Part shown: in pieces, positions 58,201 to 64,000 of the stretch
Layout: each line of letters starts with the position of its first letter
Numbering within the stretch: the first letter of the stretch is position 1
NCBI GenBank assembly: GCA_949752795.1
Contig: OX457070.1
Coordinates: 28,606,588-28,670,587 of the forward strand
From: Hyperoodon ampullatus
Taxonomy: Eukaryota; Chordata; Mammalia; Artiodactyla; Ziphiidae
DNA length: 64,000 bases
Reading direction: 5' to 3'
Notes under the pieces: generated by a model
What the model saw: only the letters and a program-made list of their open reading frames with translations
The model's database searches: none
What the model was told of the DNA's origin: nothing
Translations under genes and position numbers: made by a program

Positions 58201-61200
58201 ATAGCTAATTACCTCCCATCTTTTCTCCCTCAAGGGCGTGGGTGGGGGTCCCCAGGATGCGCCTGACTTACCGACATCCCAGATGCCTCTTATGGAAAAG
58301 AAACTACCATTTATTGGCCATATTCCAGGCATAGTGCTAAGCGCTGTGCTTTTGTAATCCTGTGTAACCCTCAAATAGAGAGGTACTAGCTTTAGACATT
58401 AGATGTGTCTAAGAGACCAGCCCGCAAATCGCATTTTTACAAATTTTATGCTATTTCCCTTTGGCTCATTTTCAAGATTGCAAAATCCTTTGTGTTTATT
58501 TCTCTACCTTTGCTTTACAGGTCACTCACTTATATTTCTAATCTTACTTTAAAAACTTAACTTGTAACAGAACACCTTCAATAGGTCGGGTATGCTCCCT
58601 GAACAGTGTTTCAGTGTGTGGTCCTCTGAAGGGCAGATTCCTGGGTCACTCCCACCCCTCCTCCCATGGGACTGAGATTCAATATGCACGGGGTGCCCCC
58701 CCCCCGGAATCTGTAGTTTAAACCAATTCCTCAGGGACTTCATAGGAATATTAAAAATTGAGAATTTCCCTCAAGGATCTACTATGCCTCATTTCCCTCT
58801 TCATCTCAATGACCTGCTCATGGTTCATGAGAATCTGGTGTTCTACATAAACTTCTCATTCACTCTGGAGCAGACGTGGAGACAGACTGTCTCAGAGCGG
58901 ACGTGATGCGTTACATCTGCGCCCCTGGGTGGCCTTTCTAGTGTGACCTGGGGATGCTCCCTCCCAACTCCACACCCTGATGCTGGACTGCTAGCTCACT
59001 CTCCCCATCCCTTTCCACACAGATTCGAGAACAAAACCGACAGGATGTGAAGTCGGCGGGGCCTCAGTCCCAGCTGCTGGCGAGTGTCATCGCTGAGAAG
59101 AGCCGAAGCCCGGTACAGCAGACGCTGCCCTTGTCTGGAGGGGAAACGTGTTTGCCTTCTGGGTCTGCAGTGCCTGGGGCTGGGCAGCAGGACCCCTGAG
59201 TCCTTATATGCCCACCTTCCCCTGTGATCTTGGGCACTGGTGCTCTTGCTGCAAAGTGGATGCTGTGAGGACTGGGGACAGTGTCTCATCGCCCCCCCAT
59301 GGGCGCCAGGCAGGGGAGGAGCAGCCCAGCCTGCCCACGGGAGTGATGCGGCTTCTATGCCTCCCCCATGGAACTCCTCTCTGCCCTCTGTCAGTGCCCC
59401 GCAGAGTGACCTCTCAGGAGCGCGGCTGGCCTCTCCCAGCGGCTCCAGGCCTGCCTTCCCTGAGCGGCTCTGGCCTCTGTGCGTGGAAACAGCACCATCA
59501 GGCCGTAGCTCTGGGAAGATGCTCACAGGCTCTCAGACGGCAGACATGTATATAAGGACTGGTACTCCTACAGGATGGGAAGGGGCAGTGAGTTGCCCAC
59601 ACAAACACACGTAGAGTTAGAAAATATAAAGTTGTTCCCCTGCTTGAGATAGAACAGTTTTTGTTTAGTGCTTAGCAAAAGGGGTGAACGTCAGACTTCT
59701 CGCTTGTGTTGGAAATCATTGCTGCTCATTGCAAAGTAGCAATGGCATCTTCCTTAGCAGTAAGGGCAGGGGCAGGGGATACAGGGACCATTCCTCTCTG
59801 CAGAGCAAACTGAGGTGATGTCATGATTGCAGATCAGGTTGTAACCCACCAGGTGGGTGCCCCTTGGCAGAGGAAGTGTGAAGGTTATGTCATCACCTCC
59901 ACCCCACCTCAGCTGAGCCAAGACAAGGAACATCAATTGTGCTACAGGGTCAAGGATAGAAATACCCCCACGATAATGGGGGGAGGTGGGAGTTCAATAC
60001 TATGATCAGAATTGTTTAAAACTCTGCCATTTATACCAAGTGCTCTCCTTGGAGTCCCTTTTCTTGGGATCCTGGTCTTGGACTCTTTTGAACCCCATGA
60101 TTCCTTAAGATAGGCCCAGGGCTGCCTTCTTTTGGAAGGAGCCCATGGGCCCATCATCAGAAGACTTGATGAGCCAGAGACAGATGGCCTGGAGTGTGTG
60201 GTGTGGGCCAGCCGCCCAGGCTTACGTACCCCCCTCACTTTCTTTGGCTCCTTGGCTCCAGAGCACTGAATTCCCAAAGGCCGAGATGAGGATGCTGAGT
60301 TAGGATAAAGGACTATGGAGTCTGAGCTGACCCGAGCTAAAGGGATCAAAGGATTCCCGAAGCTTACACAAGGCCCAGCTGGTGAGCTCCCCAGAGCCAG
60401 GGGCTCCCCAGAGGGGGTGAAACACAGTGATTTTGCCAATGTCCCTTCAGGGACCTGCAGTACAGGCGGGTTGAAGATCCAGGGTTCAGGACCTTGGCCC
60501 CCTTGTTATTTATGACTGTGTGCAAAACAGGACTAACAGTTTGGACTGAGAACGCCAAAGCCACTGTGTGTTTTGCATATGACTTACTGCTGGGTGCTGT
60601 GGCTTGTGCTGCTGATGCGGGATGGTGGGGTGCATGGTGGGGAGCGGCTGGCGTAACACTGGTTGAGCCAACGCTTTGCATGCTGGGTTTTGGCTGACTG
60701 ACTATGGGCCGCCAGCTGTACTTGCACAGTGACGGCTTGCAAGCGTGCACAGGAGAGATCGCAATAAAGGTGTGTCTTCCTTCTGCTTGGGAGCATTCTT
60801 TGATTTTATTTCTGGGGCAGAGGGAGGACCCCCTGCGTTCATCCAGGCAGTTACAAAGAAGCTGGGTCTGGGGGTGAGGTGTAGCCGTGGGACGGAGTGA
60901 ACAACCCCTACCCCGAGGCCCCGAGCTGTTGCCATGGAGCTGCATGCCACGCTGTCGCTAGCAAGACCACTGGCAGCCCCATGAGTGTGAAAGGAAGCTC
61001 GGGCCTGGGCCCCGACTGCGGCGTTCAGAGAGCGACACGCTCTGTGGTTAACTTTCAGTCCACAGAGAGCCAGCTGATGTCCCGGGGCCAGGAGGATACC
61101 AAAGACGAGGCCGAGGAGATAGCGCCCAACCCCTTTAGCCAACTCACGGATCAGGAGCTGGAAGAGTACAAGAAAGAGGTGGAGAGGAAGAAGCTAGAAC

Positions 61201-62911
61201 TCGATGGTAAATAACCCCGGGATGCCGGTGCTTCAGGACCTCCCAGGCGGAGGGGAGAGCTCGGGGCACCCAGAGAGGCAGCAGAGCGAACCACGGCCCT
61301 CACTCCCCGCCAGCAGCCCTGGACCCCCTTCCTTGCTGCCTGCCAGGGCCCCCAGGGCTCAATTCAGCCTTGTCTCGCTTTCCTTTTCAATCTTCATTTG
61401 CTTCTCTCTGTCTCTTCTCTGTCATGTCCTCACTTTGACCTTCCTGCTCCATCAGCAAGTAATATTCTTTTTTTTTTTTTTTTTTTTTTTTGCGGTACGC
61501 GGGCTTCTCACTGTTGTGGCCTCTCCCGTTGCGGAGCACAGGCTCCGGACGCGCAGGCTCAGCGGCCGTGGCTCATGGGCCCAGCCGCTCCGCGGCATGT
61601 GGGATCCTCCCAGACCGGGGCACGAACCCGTGTCCCCTGCATCGGCAGGCGGACTCTCAACCACTGCGCCACCAGGGAAGCCCAAGAAATAATATTCTTA
61701 TCAGCATGAGTTTGTTAATCACAACAATGCCCCTCATGGCTCGTGCCTGACAGTTACACAGTGCTGCTGCCATGACCCCACTGACCCTCTCACCTGGGAA
61801 TAAGGAGTTAATCCATGAGGAGGGCTTAGGACAGTGCCTATGAATGTGGCCTAGGTCAGTAGACACCAGACAAATGTTAGCTGTAATAATATGTTCATTA
61901 TAATAGTGATCATAATTACTGATGATCTATCAGATGTGGTATAAACCAAGTAGCCTGGCAATCAGAACTGAGTCCTTTATGTCAGAATCTCAGTCAAGCC
62001 CATCTCTCCACGCTGACTCCTAAGTAGTCATACTCTTGATAGCTTGCTCATGCCTTTGTCCCTTCCCGACAGAGTTTCTCCTCTTGGCTAGCCTGATTCA
62101 GTATTATCTACACTTCGGCCTCTGTGGCAAACCCCCTCCAGCCAGGAAGCCCTCTCTGTCCCCCACATGGAGCTGTCCCTTCTCTTTGCTTCAAGCGCAC
62201 TTGGGGTCTGAGACACAGAATTCAGCTCTTGGTTTTGTCCACCAGGCAAGGCTTTCATTCCCTCAGGGCAGGGCCCTCTTCCACAGCCCCCGACCCCACC
62301 CAGAGTCAGCCATCTTCCTAGGAGCAAAGGCACTAGAAGAATCCTCGCTGGCTTTCTTGGAGTCAGCTTGCTTGGAGTTCTCGGTGCCAATCGAAAAAGT
62401 AGATAGAAAAATATGGTGCTCTTTGTCTCTAGAGATTGTTTGGACCGGACATGTAAATTAGATAAATAATCAATAAGCTACATGCAAACAAATCGTGGGC
62501 GGGAGTTCCCCTGCAGTCTTGCCGTCCACATCAGGGGTAACATAGTCCATCCAAAGATGTCCTGTGATGGAGGAAACGGAACAGGACTCCGACTCCTCCC
62601 GACTCCTCCCATTTACCTCCCCTAGGATGTAGAAGAAATTGTTTTTAAAAGTTAGAGGAAGCAGCTAACTCCAGCCAGGAGAAATGAGGACCAAGCCAAA
62701 GAAAGCAGTTGTTTGAAAGCACTCTCAGGCTGCCCACCTCTCCTCTCCTTGACCTCTATCCTGAGCTGGCTTTCTGTATTTTCAGGAGAGAAAGAACCAG
62801 CCCCTGAGGAGCCTGGCTCACCTGTAAAGTCTGCAACTGCTTCTCCAGCTCAGAGCCCAGCCAAGTCAGAGACGAAGAGCCCTGTGGGCTCTCCCTCCAA
62901 GTCTGTGGACG
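31488..62911 (+). CDS. ADD2: ADD2, beta-adducin (13 coding exons, 3' end outside window)
   Basis: Beta-adducin forms heteromers with alpha- or gamma-adducin. It caps the fast-growing ends of actin filaments and recruits spectrin beneath the membrane, notably in red cells and neurons. Thirteen exons with GT/AG borders splice in frame to about 622 residues with no stop or frameshift. Their order is N-terminal region (residues 1-134), aldolase-class-II-like head (about 135-385), neck, calmodulin-binding segment (425-444) and the start of the tail. Residue numbering stays in register with human beta-adducin, as I remember it, through the calmodulin site. The head keeps HLH (His227, His229) and NHG (His290), which match zinc-ligand positions of class II aldolases. 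Gly208 stands where those enzymes have a catalytic Glu, which fits a structural role. The start ATG at 31522 gives [13 protein letters not shown], matching the known N-terminus. The final exon(s), with the lysine-rich MARCKS-like end, are missing because the window stops. Neighbouring sequence shows no other intact gene. Confidence 0.98.
31825..32039 (+). mobile_element. CHR-2-type SINE, sense, with AAT tail (ADD2 intron 1)
   Basis: Complete copy about 120 bp after coding exon 1. The target-site duplication AACT(T/C)(T/C)GCTTCCG lies at 31813-31825 and 32040-32052 with two differences. The tail contains about five AAT units before the A run. Confidence 0.94.
33271..33319 (+). mobile_element. 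Tail-only retroinsertion: A-rich tract between direct repeats
   Basis: AAAAAGTCTTTTA occurs at 33271-33283 and 33307-33319. Only 23 bp of A-rich sequence (GA14GAAGA..) lies between them. This is a target-site duplication with a poly(A) tail and no element body, in sense orientation. Confidence 0.7.
33660..33798 (+). CDS. ADD2: ADD2 coding exon 2 (residues 62-108)
   Basis: The acceptor GGGGCCTGCTTCAG ends at 33659. It encodes [19 protein letters not shown] and continues to HAVFPTSSM, ending at phase 1 (ATG A|GTACGT). Confidence 0.97.
34500..38050 (-). mobile_element. AT-rich block of old LINE-1, antisense, with an L2 piece
   Basis: Inverted L1 ORF2 and 3' sequence, as in TAGGTGGTTTCCAACTTTTTGC, AATAAACATCCTTGTAAATA, TTTCCTTGATGTGGTGAATT and ATTCCTGGAATAAATCATTC. 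It is much diverged and has no long open frame. The exact borders and number of insertions are not resolved. An L2 3' end sits at about 35707-35835, so the block is composite. Confidence 0.75.
35707..35835 (+). mobile_element. LINE-2 3' end fragment, sense
   Basis: AGAATGTAAACTCCATGGTGG, TGTTTTGTTCACCGTTAGAG, GCACCTGGCATATAACAGGTG and TTAAAAAATATTTGCATGAATG follow the L2 3' end. Confidence 0.8.
38130..38361 (-). mobile_element. CHR-2-type SINE, antisense (ADD2 intron 2)
   Basis: Complete inverted copy with a T tail of over 35 bases. The target-site duplication TAGGCTTTTCTTTT lies at 38116-38129 and 38362-38375. The body is close to the shared sequence of the other copies here, so it may be fairly young. 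Confidence 0.97.
40575..40726 (+). CDS. ADD2: ADD2 coding exon 3 (residues 108-158)
   Basis: The acceptor GTGCCCCTGCAG ends at 40574. It encodes [20 protein letters not shown], then [20 protein letters not shown] and LSDTYVT at the start of the aldolase-like head. The donor is ACG|GTAAGG, phase 0. Codon 109 region reads NFS; I recall NVS in human. Confidence 0.97.
40727..41174 (+). other. ADD2: ADD2 intron 3
   Basis: Short intron (448 bp) with no repeat recognised. Confidence 0.9.
41175..41255 (+). CDS. ADD2: ADD2 coding exon 4 (residues 159-185)
   Basis: Exactly 27 codons, [16 protein letters not shown] through SEVTASSL, in the head domain. Acceptor TTTCCTCCAG and donor CTG|GTGAGT, both phase 0. 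Confidence 0.97.
41979..42035. repeat. Impure (GT)n/(GC) microsatellite
   Basis: Two GT runs separated by TCTG and followed by a GCACCCGCCCGTGCGCGTG interruption. This alternating purine-pyrimidine tract is of a kind that can adopt Z-DNA. Confidence 0.93.
42314..42907 (+). mobile_element. MER5A-type hAT relic, interrupted by L1
   Basis: The left part (42314-42449) has CTACTCAAAGTGTGGTCTG, GTTAGAAATGCAGAGTCTC and CTCCAGGTGATT. The right part resumes at 42886 with AAAGTTTGAGAAACTCTGC, the normal MER5A end. The L1 lies between. Confidence 0.88.
42450..42874 (-). mobile_element. 5'-truncated LINE-1 3' end, antisense, inside MER5A
   Basis: Begins with T-rich sequence (inverted tail) and matches the L1 3'UTR also seen at 6.07 kb. 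The target-site duplication TCCAGGTGATT lies at 42439-42449 and 42875-42885, which are MER5A bases. Confidence 0.95.
43137..43286 (+). CDS. ADD2: ADD2 coding exon 5 (residues 186-235)
   Basis: Encodes 50 residues of the head, including [16 protein letters not shown] and [12 protein letters not shown]. His227 and His229 occupy the aldolase HxH metal position. Gly208 occupies the place of the aldolase catalytic Glu. Acceptor CCCTGGCCCAG, donor GCG|GTGAGT, phase 0. Confidence 0.98.
43287..44764 (+). other. ADD2: ADD2 intron 5
   Basis: Contains one antisense CHR-2 SINE and is otherwise unassigned. Confidence 0.85.
44043..44247 (-). mobile_element. CHR-2-type SINE, antisense (ADD2 intron 5)
   Basis: Complete inverted copy. 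The target-site duplication CAGCCTGCGTTTT lies at 44030-44042 and 44248-44260. It has a small deletion (CCCGGCCGGGGCCCGAAC in place of the usual CCCGGACCGGGGCACGAAC). Confidence 0.97.
44765..44908 (+). CDS. ADD2: ADD2 coding exon 6 (residues 236-283)
   Basis: 48 codons: [40 protein letters not shown] and KCLGPTCK. The acceptor is CGTCTCACTAAAG. The donor AAG|GTTCGG is weaker than the other donors (T at +3). Confidence 0.97.
45010..45800 (-). mobile_element. Old LINE-1 3' region, antisense, split by CHR-2
   Basis: Inverted L1M-type sequence: GATGATTTCCTTAGGATAAAC, then after the SINE TACCAAATTGCCCTCTTCTCC and TTGCTAACTTGATAGAGATAAAC. Borders are approximate. Confidence 0.75.
45381..45598 (-). 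mobile_element. CHR-2-type SINE, antisense (ADD2 intron 6)
   Basis: Complete inverted copy. The target-site duplication AGGATGCAC lies at 45372-45380 and 45599-45607. Confidence 0.96.
46385..46530 (+). mobile_element. MIR-family SINE fragment, sense
   Basis: GGTTCTGATTCCGACTCTGCC, TAATTAGCTGGGATACTTTC and TTTCCTCATTAGTAAAACTAG, then GTGGCCTCTTTCATGG, fit an eroded MIR-family element. Confidence 0.65.
47066..47164 (+). CDS. ADD2: ADD2 coding exon 7 (residues 284-316)
   Basis: 33 codons beginning [20 protein letters not shown]. His290 in NHG matches the third metal-ligand histidine of class II aldolases. Acceptor CTACTCCTGTGCAG, donor CAG|GTGAGC, phase 0. Confidence 0.98.
49380..49631 (-). 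mobile_element. MIR SINE, antisense
   Basis: Inverted MIR: GCACCAGGTGCTATTCTAAG, CCTCACGAGGTAGGTACTATT, GAGAAAGCTGAGGCACAGGG and GTAGGTGGCAGAGCCAGGATCC. Confidence 0.9.
50985..51290. repeat. Probable old interspersed repeat, not identified
   Basis: The text AAATATTTCAGACATATAG, AAGTGCAGAGAGTCATATAA and CACCCGCTACCAACCAG recalls a common mammalian repeat, but I cannot name it. Confidence 0.35.
51440..51490. repeat. Mixed TG/CA tract with palindromes beside the exon 8 acceptor
   Basis: Alternating TG and CA runs, with the perfect palindromes TGTGTACACA and ACACATGTGT, end about 26 bp before coding exon 8. Confidence 0.9.
51517..51693 (+). CDS. ADD2: ADD2 coding exon 8 (residues 317-375)
   Basis: 59 codons: [20 protein letters not shown], then [20 protein letters not shown] and [19 protein letters not shown], at the head-neck junction. 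Acceptor CTGCCCTTTGCGCAG, donor CTG|GTGAGT, phase 0. Confidence 0.98.
55042..55130 (+). repeat. Left arm of an 89-bp inverted repeat, inserted in the L1 3'UTR
   Basis: The reverse complement of 56358-56446, differing at one position (CTTTGAGGG against CTTTGGGGG when both are read on the same strand). L1 3'UTR sequence stops at ATCACAAGAAAA before it and resumes at GGTGCTGGATGTTAATTAG. This arm therefore replaces about 20 bp of normal L1. Confidence 0.93.
55184..55398 (-). mobile_element. CHR-2-type SINE, antisense (ADD2 intron 8, copy 1)
   Basis: Complete inverted copy with a GTGTGTGTGG variant at its tail junction. The target-site duplication CATACAAATTTTTT lies near 55170-55183 and 55399-55412. 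It landed in the T-rich tail of a short antisense L1 piece. Confidence 0.95.
55413..55485 (-). mobile_element. Very short antisense L1 3' end inside an older L1
   Basis: AAATTGAGGTATAGTTGATTTAC through AGCAAAGTGATTCAGTTACAC is the inverted end of an L1 3'UTR (compare 6.07 and 42.45 kb). AATACATACA(A/G)AT appears on both sides of the nest, a likely 13-bp target-site duplication. Confidence 0.8.
55758..55958 (-). mobile_element. CHR-2-type SINE, antisense (ADD2 intron 8, copy 2)
   Basis: Complete inverted copy. The target-site duplication CCTTATGTTTTTT lies at 55745-55757 and 55959-55971. Confidence 0.97.
56028..56247 (-). mobile_element. CHR-2-type SINE, antisense (ADD2 intron 8, copy 3)
   Basis: Complete inverted copy with an interrupted T tail. 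The target-site duplication AATCCACTTTCTTTT lies at 56013-56027 and 56248-56262. It starts only about 70 bp after copy 2, but the separate duplications show an independent insertion. Confidence 0.97.
56358..56446 (-). repeat. Right arm of the 89-bp inverted repeat (probable source copy)
   Basis: Lies in non-repeat intron sequence just before a MER5A relic, with no sign of interruption. That makes it the likelier original of the left arm at 55042-55130. Confidence 0.9.
56468..56622 (+). mobile_element. MER5A-type hAT relic
   Basis: GTTAGAATCAGCTGGGAAAC, TTTAAAATCCTGTAGCCCAG and CATGATTCTGTTGTGTTGAA resemble MER5A, with heavy divergence. Confidence 0.6.
56900..57157 (+). CDS. ADD2: ADD2 coding exon 9 (residues 376-461), calmodulin-binding neck
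   Basis: 86 codons from [20 protein letters not shown] to [10 protein letters not shown]. Residues 425-444 begin [14 protein letters not shown], the known calmodulin-binding segment of beta-adducin. Acceptor TTTTGTCCTTTTTAG, donor ACA|GTAAGG, phase 0. Confidence 0.98.
57158..58072 (+). other. ADD2: ADD2 intron 9
   Basis: No named repeat. Contains the first copy (57552-57650) of an imperfect direct repeat whose second copy is in intron 10. Confidence 0.88.
57552..57650 (+). repeat. Imperfect direct repeat, copy A
   Basis: Shares TAGAGAGGT.CT.GCTTTAGA, CATTAGATGTGT and TTTTTACAAATT.T with 58364-58462, at roughly 80% by eye. Confidence 0.75.
58073..58192 (+). CDS. ADD2: ADD2 coding exon 10 (residues 462-501)
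   Basis: 40 codons: [20 protein letters not shown], then [20 protein letters not shown]. Acceptor TTGTGTGTGTTCAG, donor AAG|GTAAGG, phase 0. Confidence 0.98.
58193..59022 (+). other. ADD2: ADD2 intron 10
   Basis: Contains a MIR scrap near 58290-58380 (ACCATTTATTGGCCATATTCC), the second copy of the direct repeat and a MER5-like relic near 58590-58745 with a C9 run. Confidence 0.8.
58364..58462 (+). repeat. Imperfect direct repeat, copy B
   Basis: The partner of 57552-57650. Its left end overlaps or abuts the MIR scrap, so part of the similarity may be MIR-derived, but the shared right half goes beyond MIR. Confidence 0.7.
59023..59112 (+). CDS. ADD2: ADD2 coding exon 11 (residues 502-531)
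   Basis: 30 codons: [20 protein letters not shown], then [10 protein letters not shown]. Acceptor CCCTTTCCACACAG, donor CCG|GTACAG, phase 0. It can splice in frame either to coding exon 12 or to the candidate terminal exon at 60262. Confidence 0.98.
60262..60785 (+). CDS. ADD2: Candidate alternative terminal exon of ADD2 (short isoform)
   Basis: A good acceptor (CTTTGGCTCCTTGGCTCCAG) ends at 60261. Joined to coding exon 11 in its phase 0, it reads [13 protein letters not shown] and stops at TAG 60301-60303. That would give a protein of 544 residues without the tail and MARCKS-like end. An AATAAA at 60763-60768 followed by GGTGTGTCTTCC would give a 3'UTR of about 480 nt. Truncated beta-adducin isoforms made by alternative 3' exons are known in mammals. 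That this is the same exon is inferred from signals and position, and I did not check it against transcripts. Confidence 0.55.
60763..60768 (+). terminator. Candidate polyadenylation signal AATAAA
   Basis: Canonical hexamer followed within about 10 nt by a GU-rich stretch. It lies 460 nt after the in-frame stop of the candidate terminal exon. Confidence 0.5.
61059..61206 (+). CDS. ADD2: ADD2 coding exon 12 (residues 532-581)
   Basis: Encodes [20 protein letters not shown], then [20 protein letters not shown] and [10 protein letters not shown]. It is acidic with a helical, charged end. Acceptor GTTAACTTTCAG, donor ATG|GTAAAT, phase 1. Confidence 0.98.
61207..62785 (+). other. ADD2: ADD2 intron 12
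   Basis: Contains one antisense CHR-2 SINE and a small tandem GACTCCTCCC repeat at about 62585-62610. The rest is unassigned. Confidence 0.85.
61470..61683 (-). mobile_element. CHR-2-type SINE, antisense (ADD2 intron 12)
   Basis: Complete inverted copy. A(A/G)TAATATTCTT flanks it near 61458-61469 and 61688-61699, a likely target-site duplication. The T tail is about 22 bases. Confidence 0.95.
62786..62911 (+). CDS. ADD2: ADD2 coding exon 13 (residues 581-622, tail)
   Basis: Encodes [20 protein letters not shown], then [21 protein letters not shown], a Ser/Pro/Lys-rich tail with repeated SP motifs. It appears one residue shorter than human near AKSETKSP. Acceptor CTGTATTTTCAG, donor ACG|GTGAGT, phase 1. 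The next coding exon is outside the window. Confidence 0.97.
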
Positions 62912-63224
62912 GTGAGTCGAGCTGAGCATCTGGGAGGGAGGAGGTGCCTCCGCAGGCTGAGAAGGGGGTCTGCATAGAGGGCGGGCAGGTATGCACTGCA
63001 GGGCACCTGTCTTTCAACAGGTGCTGCCCTCCTACGGGAGACTCTCCCCTCTGCTGTTTCTAGAGAACCTGAAACGGGGGTTACCAACTTTAAGCTTGTT
63101 CCGTTCACAAGGTGTGACAATACACCTTACGGGTTAAGCCGAGTCTAAGCAATGCTGAGTAAGTTAATGATTGACCCACAGCCTTCTCATCTCTCACTCA
63201 GGCCAGGTTGGCTGATGGACCTTT

Positions 63225-63385
63225 CTAGATGCACCAGCCCAGTGCTCAGACTTTAATGTGCACAGGGATCGCCTAGGGATCTGGTTAAAATGAAGATTAA
63301 AATGTTAAAATGAAGATACAGTAGGTCTGGGGTGGGACCTGAGACCCTGCATTTCTGGCAAGCCCCCTGGTGAGGCTGATGGTGT
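63225..63385 (+). mobile_element. MER5A-type hAT relic
   Basis: GCTCAGACTTTAATGTGCAC, CTAGGGATCTGGTTAAAATG, AGTAGGTCTGGGGTGGGACC and GGTGAGGCTGATGG are MER5A landmarks. A short duplication (TTAAAATGAAGA twice) sits inside. Confidence 0.75.
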
Positions 63386-63388
63386 CAT

Positions 63389-63572
63389 TCTCAACCTTGG
63401 CTGCACATCGGCATCACCTGGGGAGTTTTACAATCCCTGACGCCTGCCGGGGTCCCACCCCAGCGGTTTCTGAGTTCAGTGGTCTAGGAGTGGGCATGGG
63501 GGAGTGCAGCCTGGAGTGGTAAGATCTCTCCAGGTGAATCTAATGTGTAGCCCAGGTTGAAAACCACTTTAT
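63389..63572 (+). mobile_element. Second MER5A-like relic
   Basis: CTCAACCTTGGCTGCACATC, GGCATCACCTGGGGAGTTTT, CTCCAGGTGAATCTAATGTG and GGTTGAAAACCACTTTA. Confidence 0.75.
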
Positions 63573-63589
63573 TAGATACTAGTTTAGAG

Positions 63590-63775
63590 AACTGAGTTCT
63601 AGGTCCAACTCAACTGTTAATTTTAGAAAATCAGATAATCTCCGTGCCTCAGTTTCCTTGTCTGTCAGATGGGGCTACTAATATTTTCCCCTTTTAAGGT
63701 TCTAATATATATAAGGGAAGGTGTAGGTGAGGACATACTTGGAAAGAGTAAAAGCCTGATGTAAATAGAAGATCT
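63590..63775 (+). mobile_element. MIR SINE, sense
   Basis: TCTCCGTGCCTCAGTTTCC, TGTCTGTCAGATGGGGCTAC and TAAAAGCCTGATGTAAATAG fit the MIR core and its 3' part. Confidence 0.75.
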
Positions 63776-64000
63776 AATTATGGTTATGATTAATAATATA
63801 CATATGATGGAGAATAATATGATAGTCCAAACCTCCTAGATCATGCAAGTGTCTTTAATGAGCTCCTGGAATCGCTCTGGGGCATTAACGCTCCTCCCCT
63901 GGGGCACGCCACCCCAACTGTGAGCCCTCACCAGGGAGGGCTGAACCCCAGGCAGACAGTAGCAGCTGGGTGTCCTGATAGAACCTTCCCCCTCCCGGGT

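Larger units (their letters stand above)
59113..61058 (+). other. ADD2: ADD2 intron 11
   Basis: Contains the candidate alternative terminal exon and no named repeat. It is the only sizeable intron here without a recognised transposable element. Confidence 0.85.
62912..64000 (+). other. ADD2: ADD2 intron 13 (partial)
   Basis: No further exon is visible up to the right edge. It contains two MER5A-type relics in a row and a MIR. Confidence 0.85.

Noticed and set aside
60897..61214. 105-codon frame starting upstream of ADD2 exon 12
   Set aside because: Only the part after 61059 is ADD2. The upstream part is intron that happens to stay open, and a good acceptor marks the true exon start.

Overview
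This is a stretch of mammalian nuclear DNA, and the repeats point to a whale or dolphin. I count thirteen CHR-2-type tRNA-derived SINEs, most of them close to one another in sequence, plus one CHR-1-type SINE. CHR SINEs are known from cetaceans, hippos and ruminants. I saw no BovB, Bov-A or ART2 sequence, which argues against a ruminant. Species is an inference from repeats only.

Layout. Positions 1-31.2 kb carry no intact gene that I can recognise. They hold a decayed KLHDC10 processed retrocopy (about 2.09-3.34 kb, minus strand), L1 fragments (6.07-7.29 and 25.61-26.01 kb), six of the SINEs (five CHR-2 and the single CHR-1), old MIR, L2, MER5A and LTR relics, and microsatellites. A CpG-rich block at 31.19-31.77 kb surrounds the first coding exon of ADD2 (beta-adducin). 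From there to 62.9 kb the plus strand carries thirteen consecutive ADD2 coding exons, all with GT/AG borders and all in frame. They encode residues 1 to about 622 of a protein of roughly 726 residues. The last coding exon(s), with the MARCKS-like basic tail, lie beyond the right edge. Intron 11 holds a candidate alternative terminal exon (60262 to about 60785) that would end the protein after 13 new residues and has its own AATAAA. The introns are filled with L1, CHR-2, MIR and MER5A copies. The largest repeat block is the AT-rich L1 region at 34.5-38.05 kb in intron 2.

ADD2 is the only working gene recognised here. Beta-adducin pairs with alpha- or gamma-adducin, caps actin filaments and recruits spectrin in the membrane skeleton. 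The exons in the window give the aldolase-like head, the neck, the first calmodulin-binding site and the start of the tail.

I found no new multi-gene system. The most unusual structure is a pair of 89-bp arms at 55042-55130 and 56358-56446, inverted and differing at one base. The left arm replaces a short piece of an L1 3'UTR, which looks like a templated insertion copied from the right arm 1.2 kb away. Other items worth checking are tail-only retroinsertions (poly(A)/poly(T) between target-site duplications and nothing else), the candidate short-isoform ADD2 exon, and the exon-skipped form of the KLHDC10 retrocopy. Family names and human comparisons come from memory of the sequences, not from a search.
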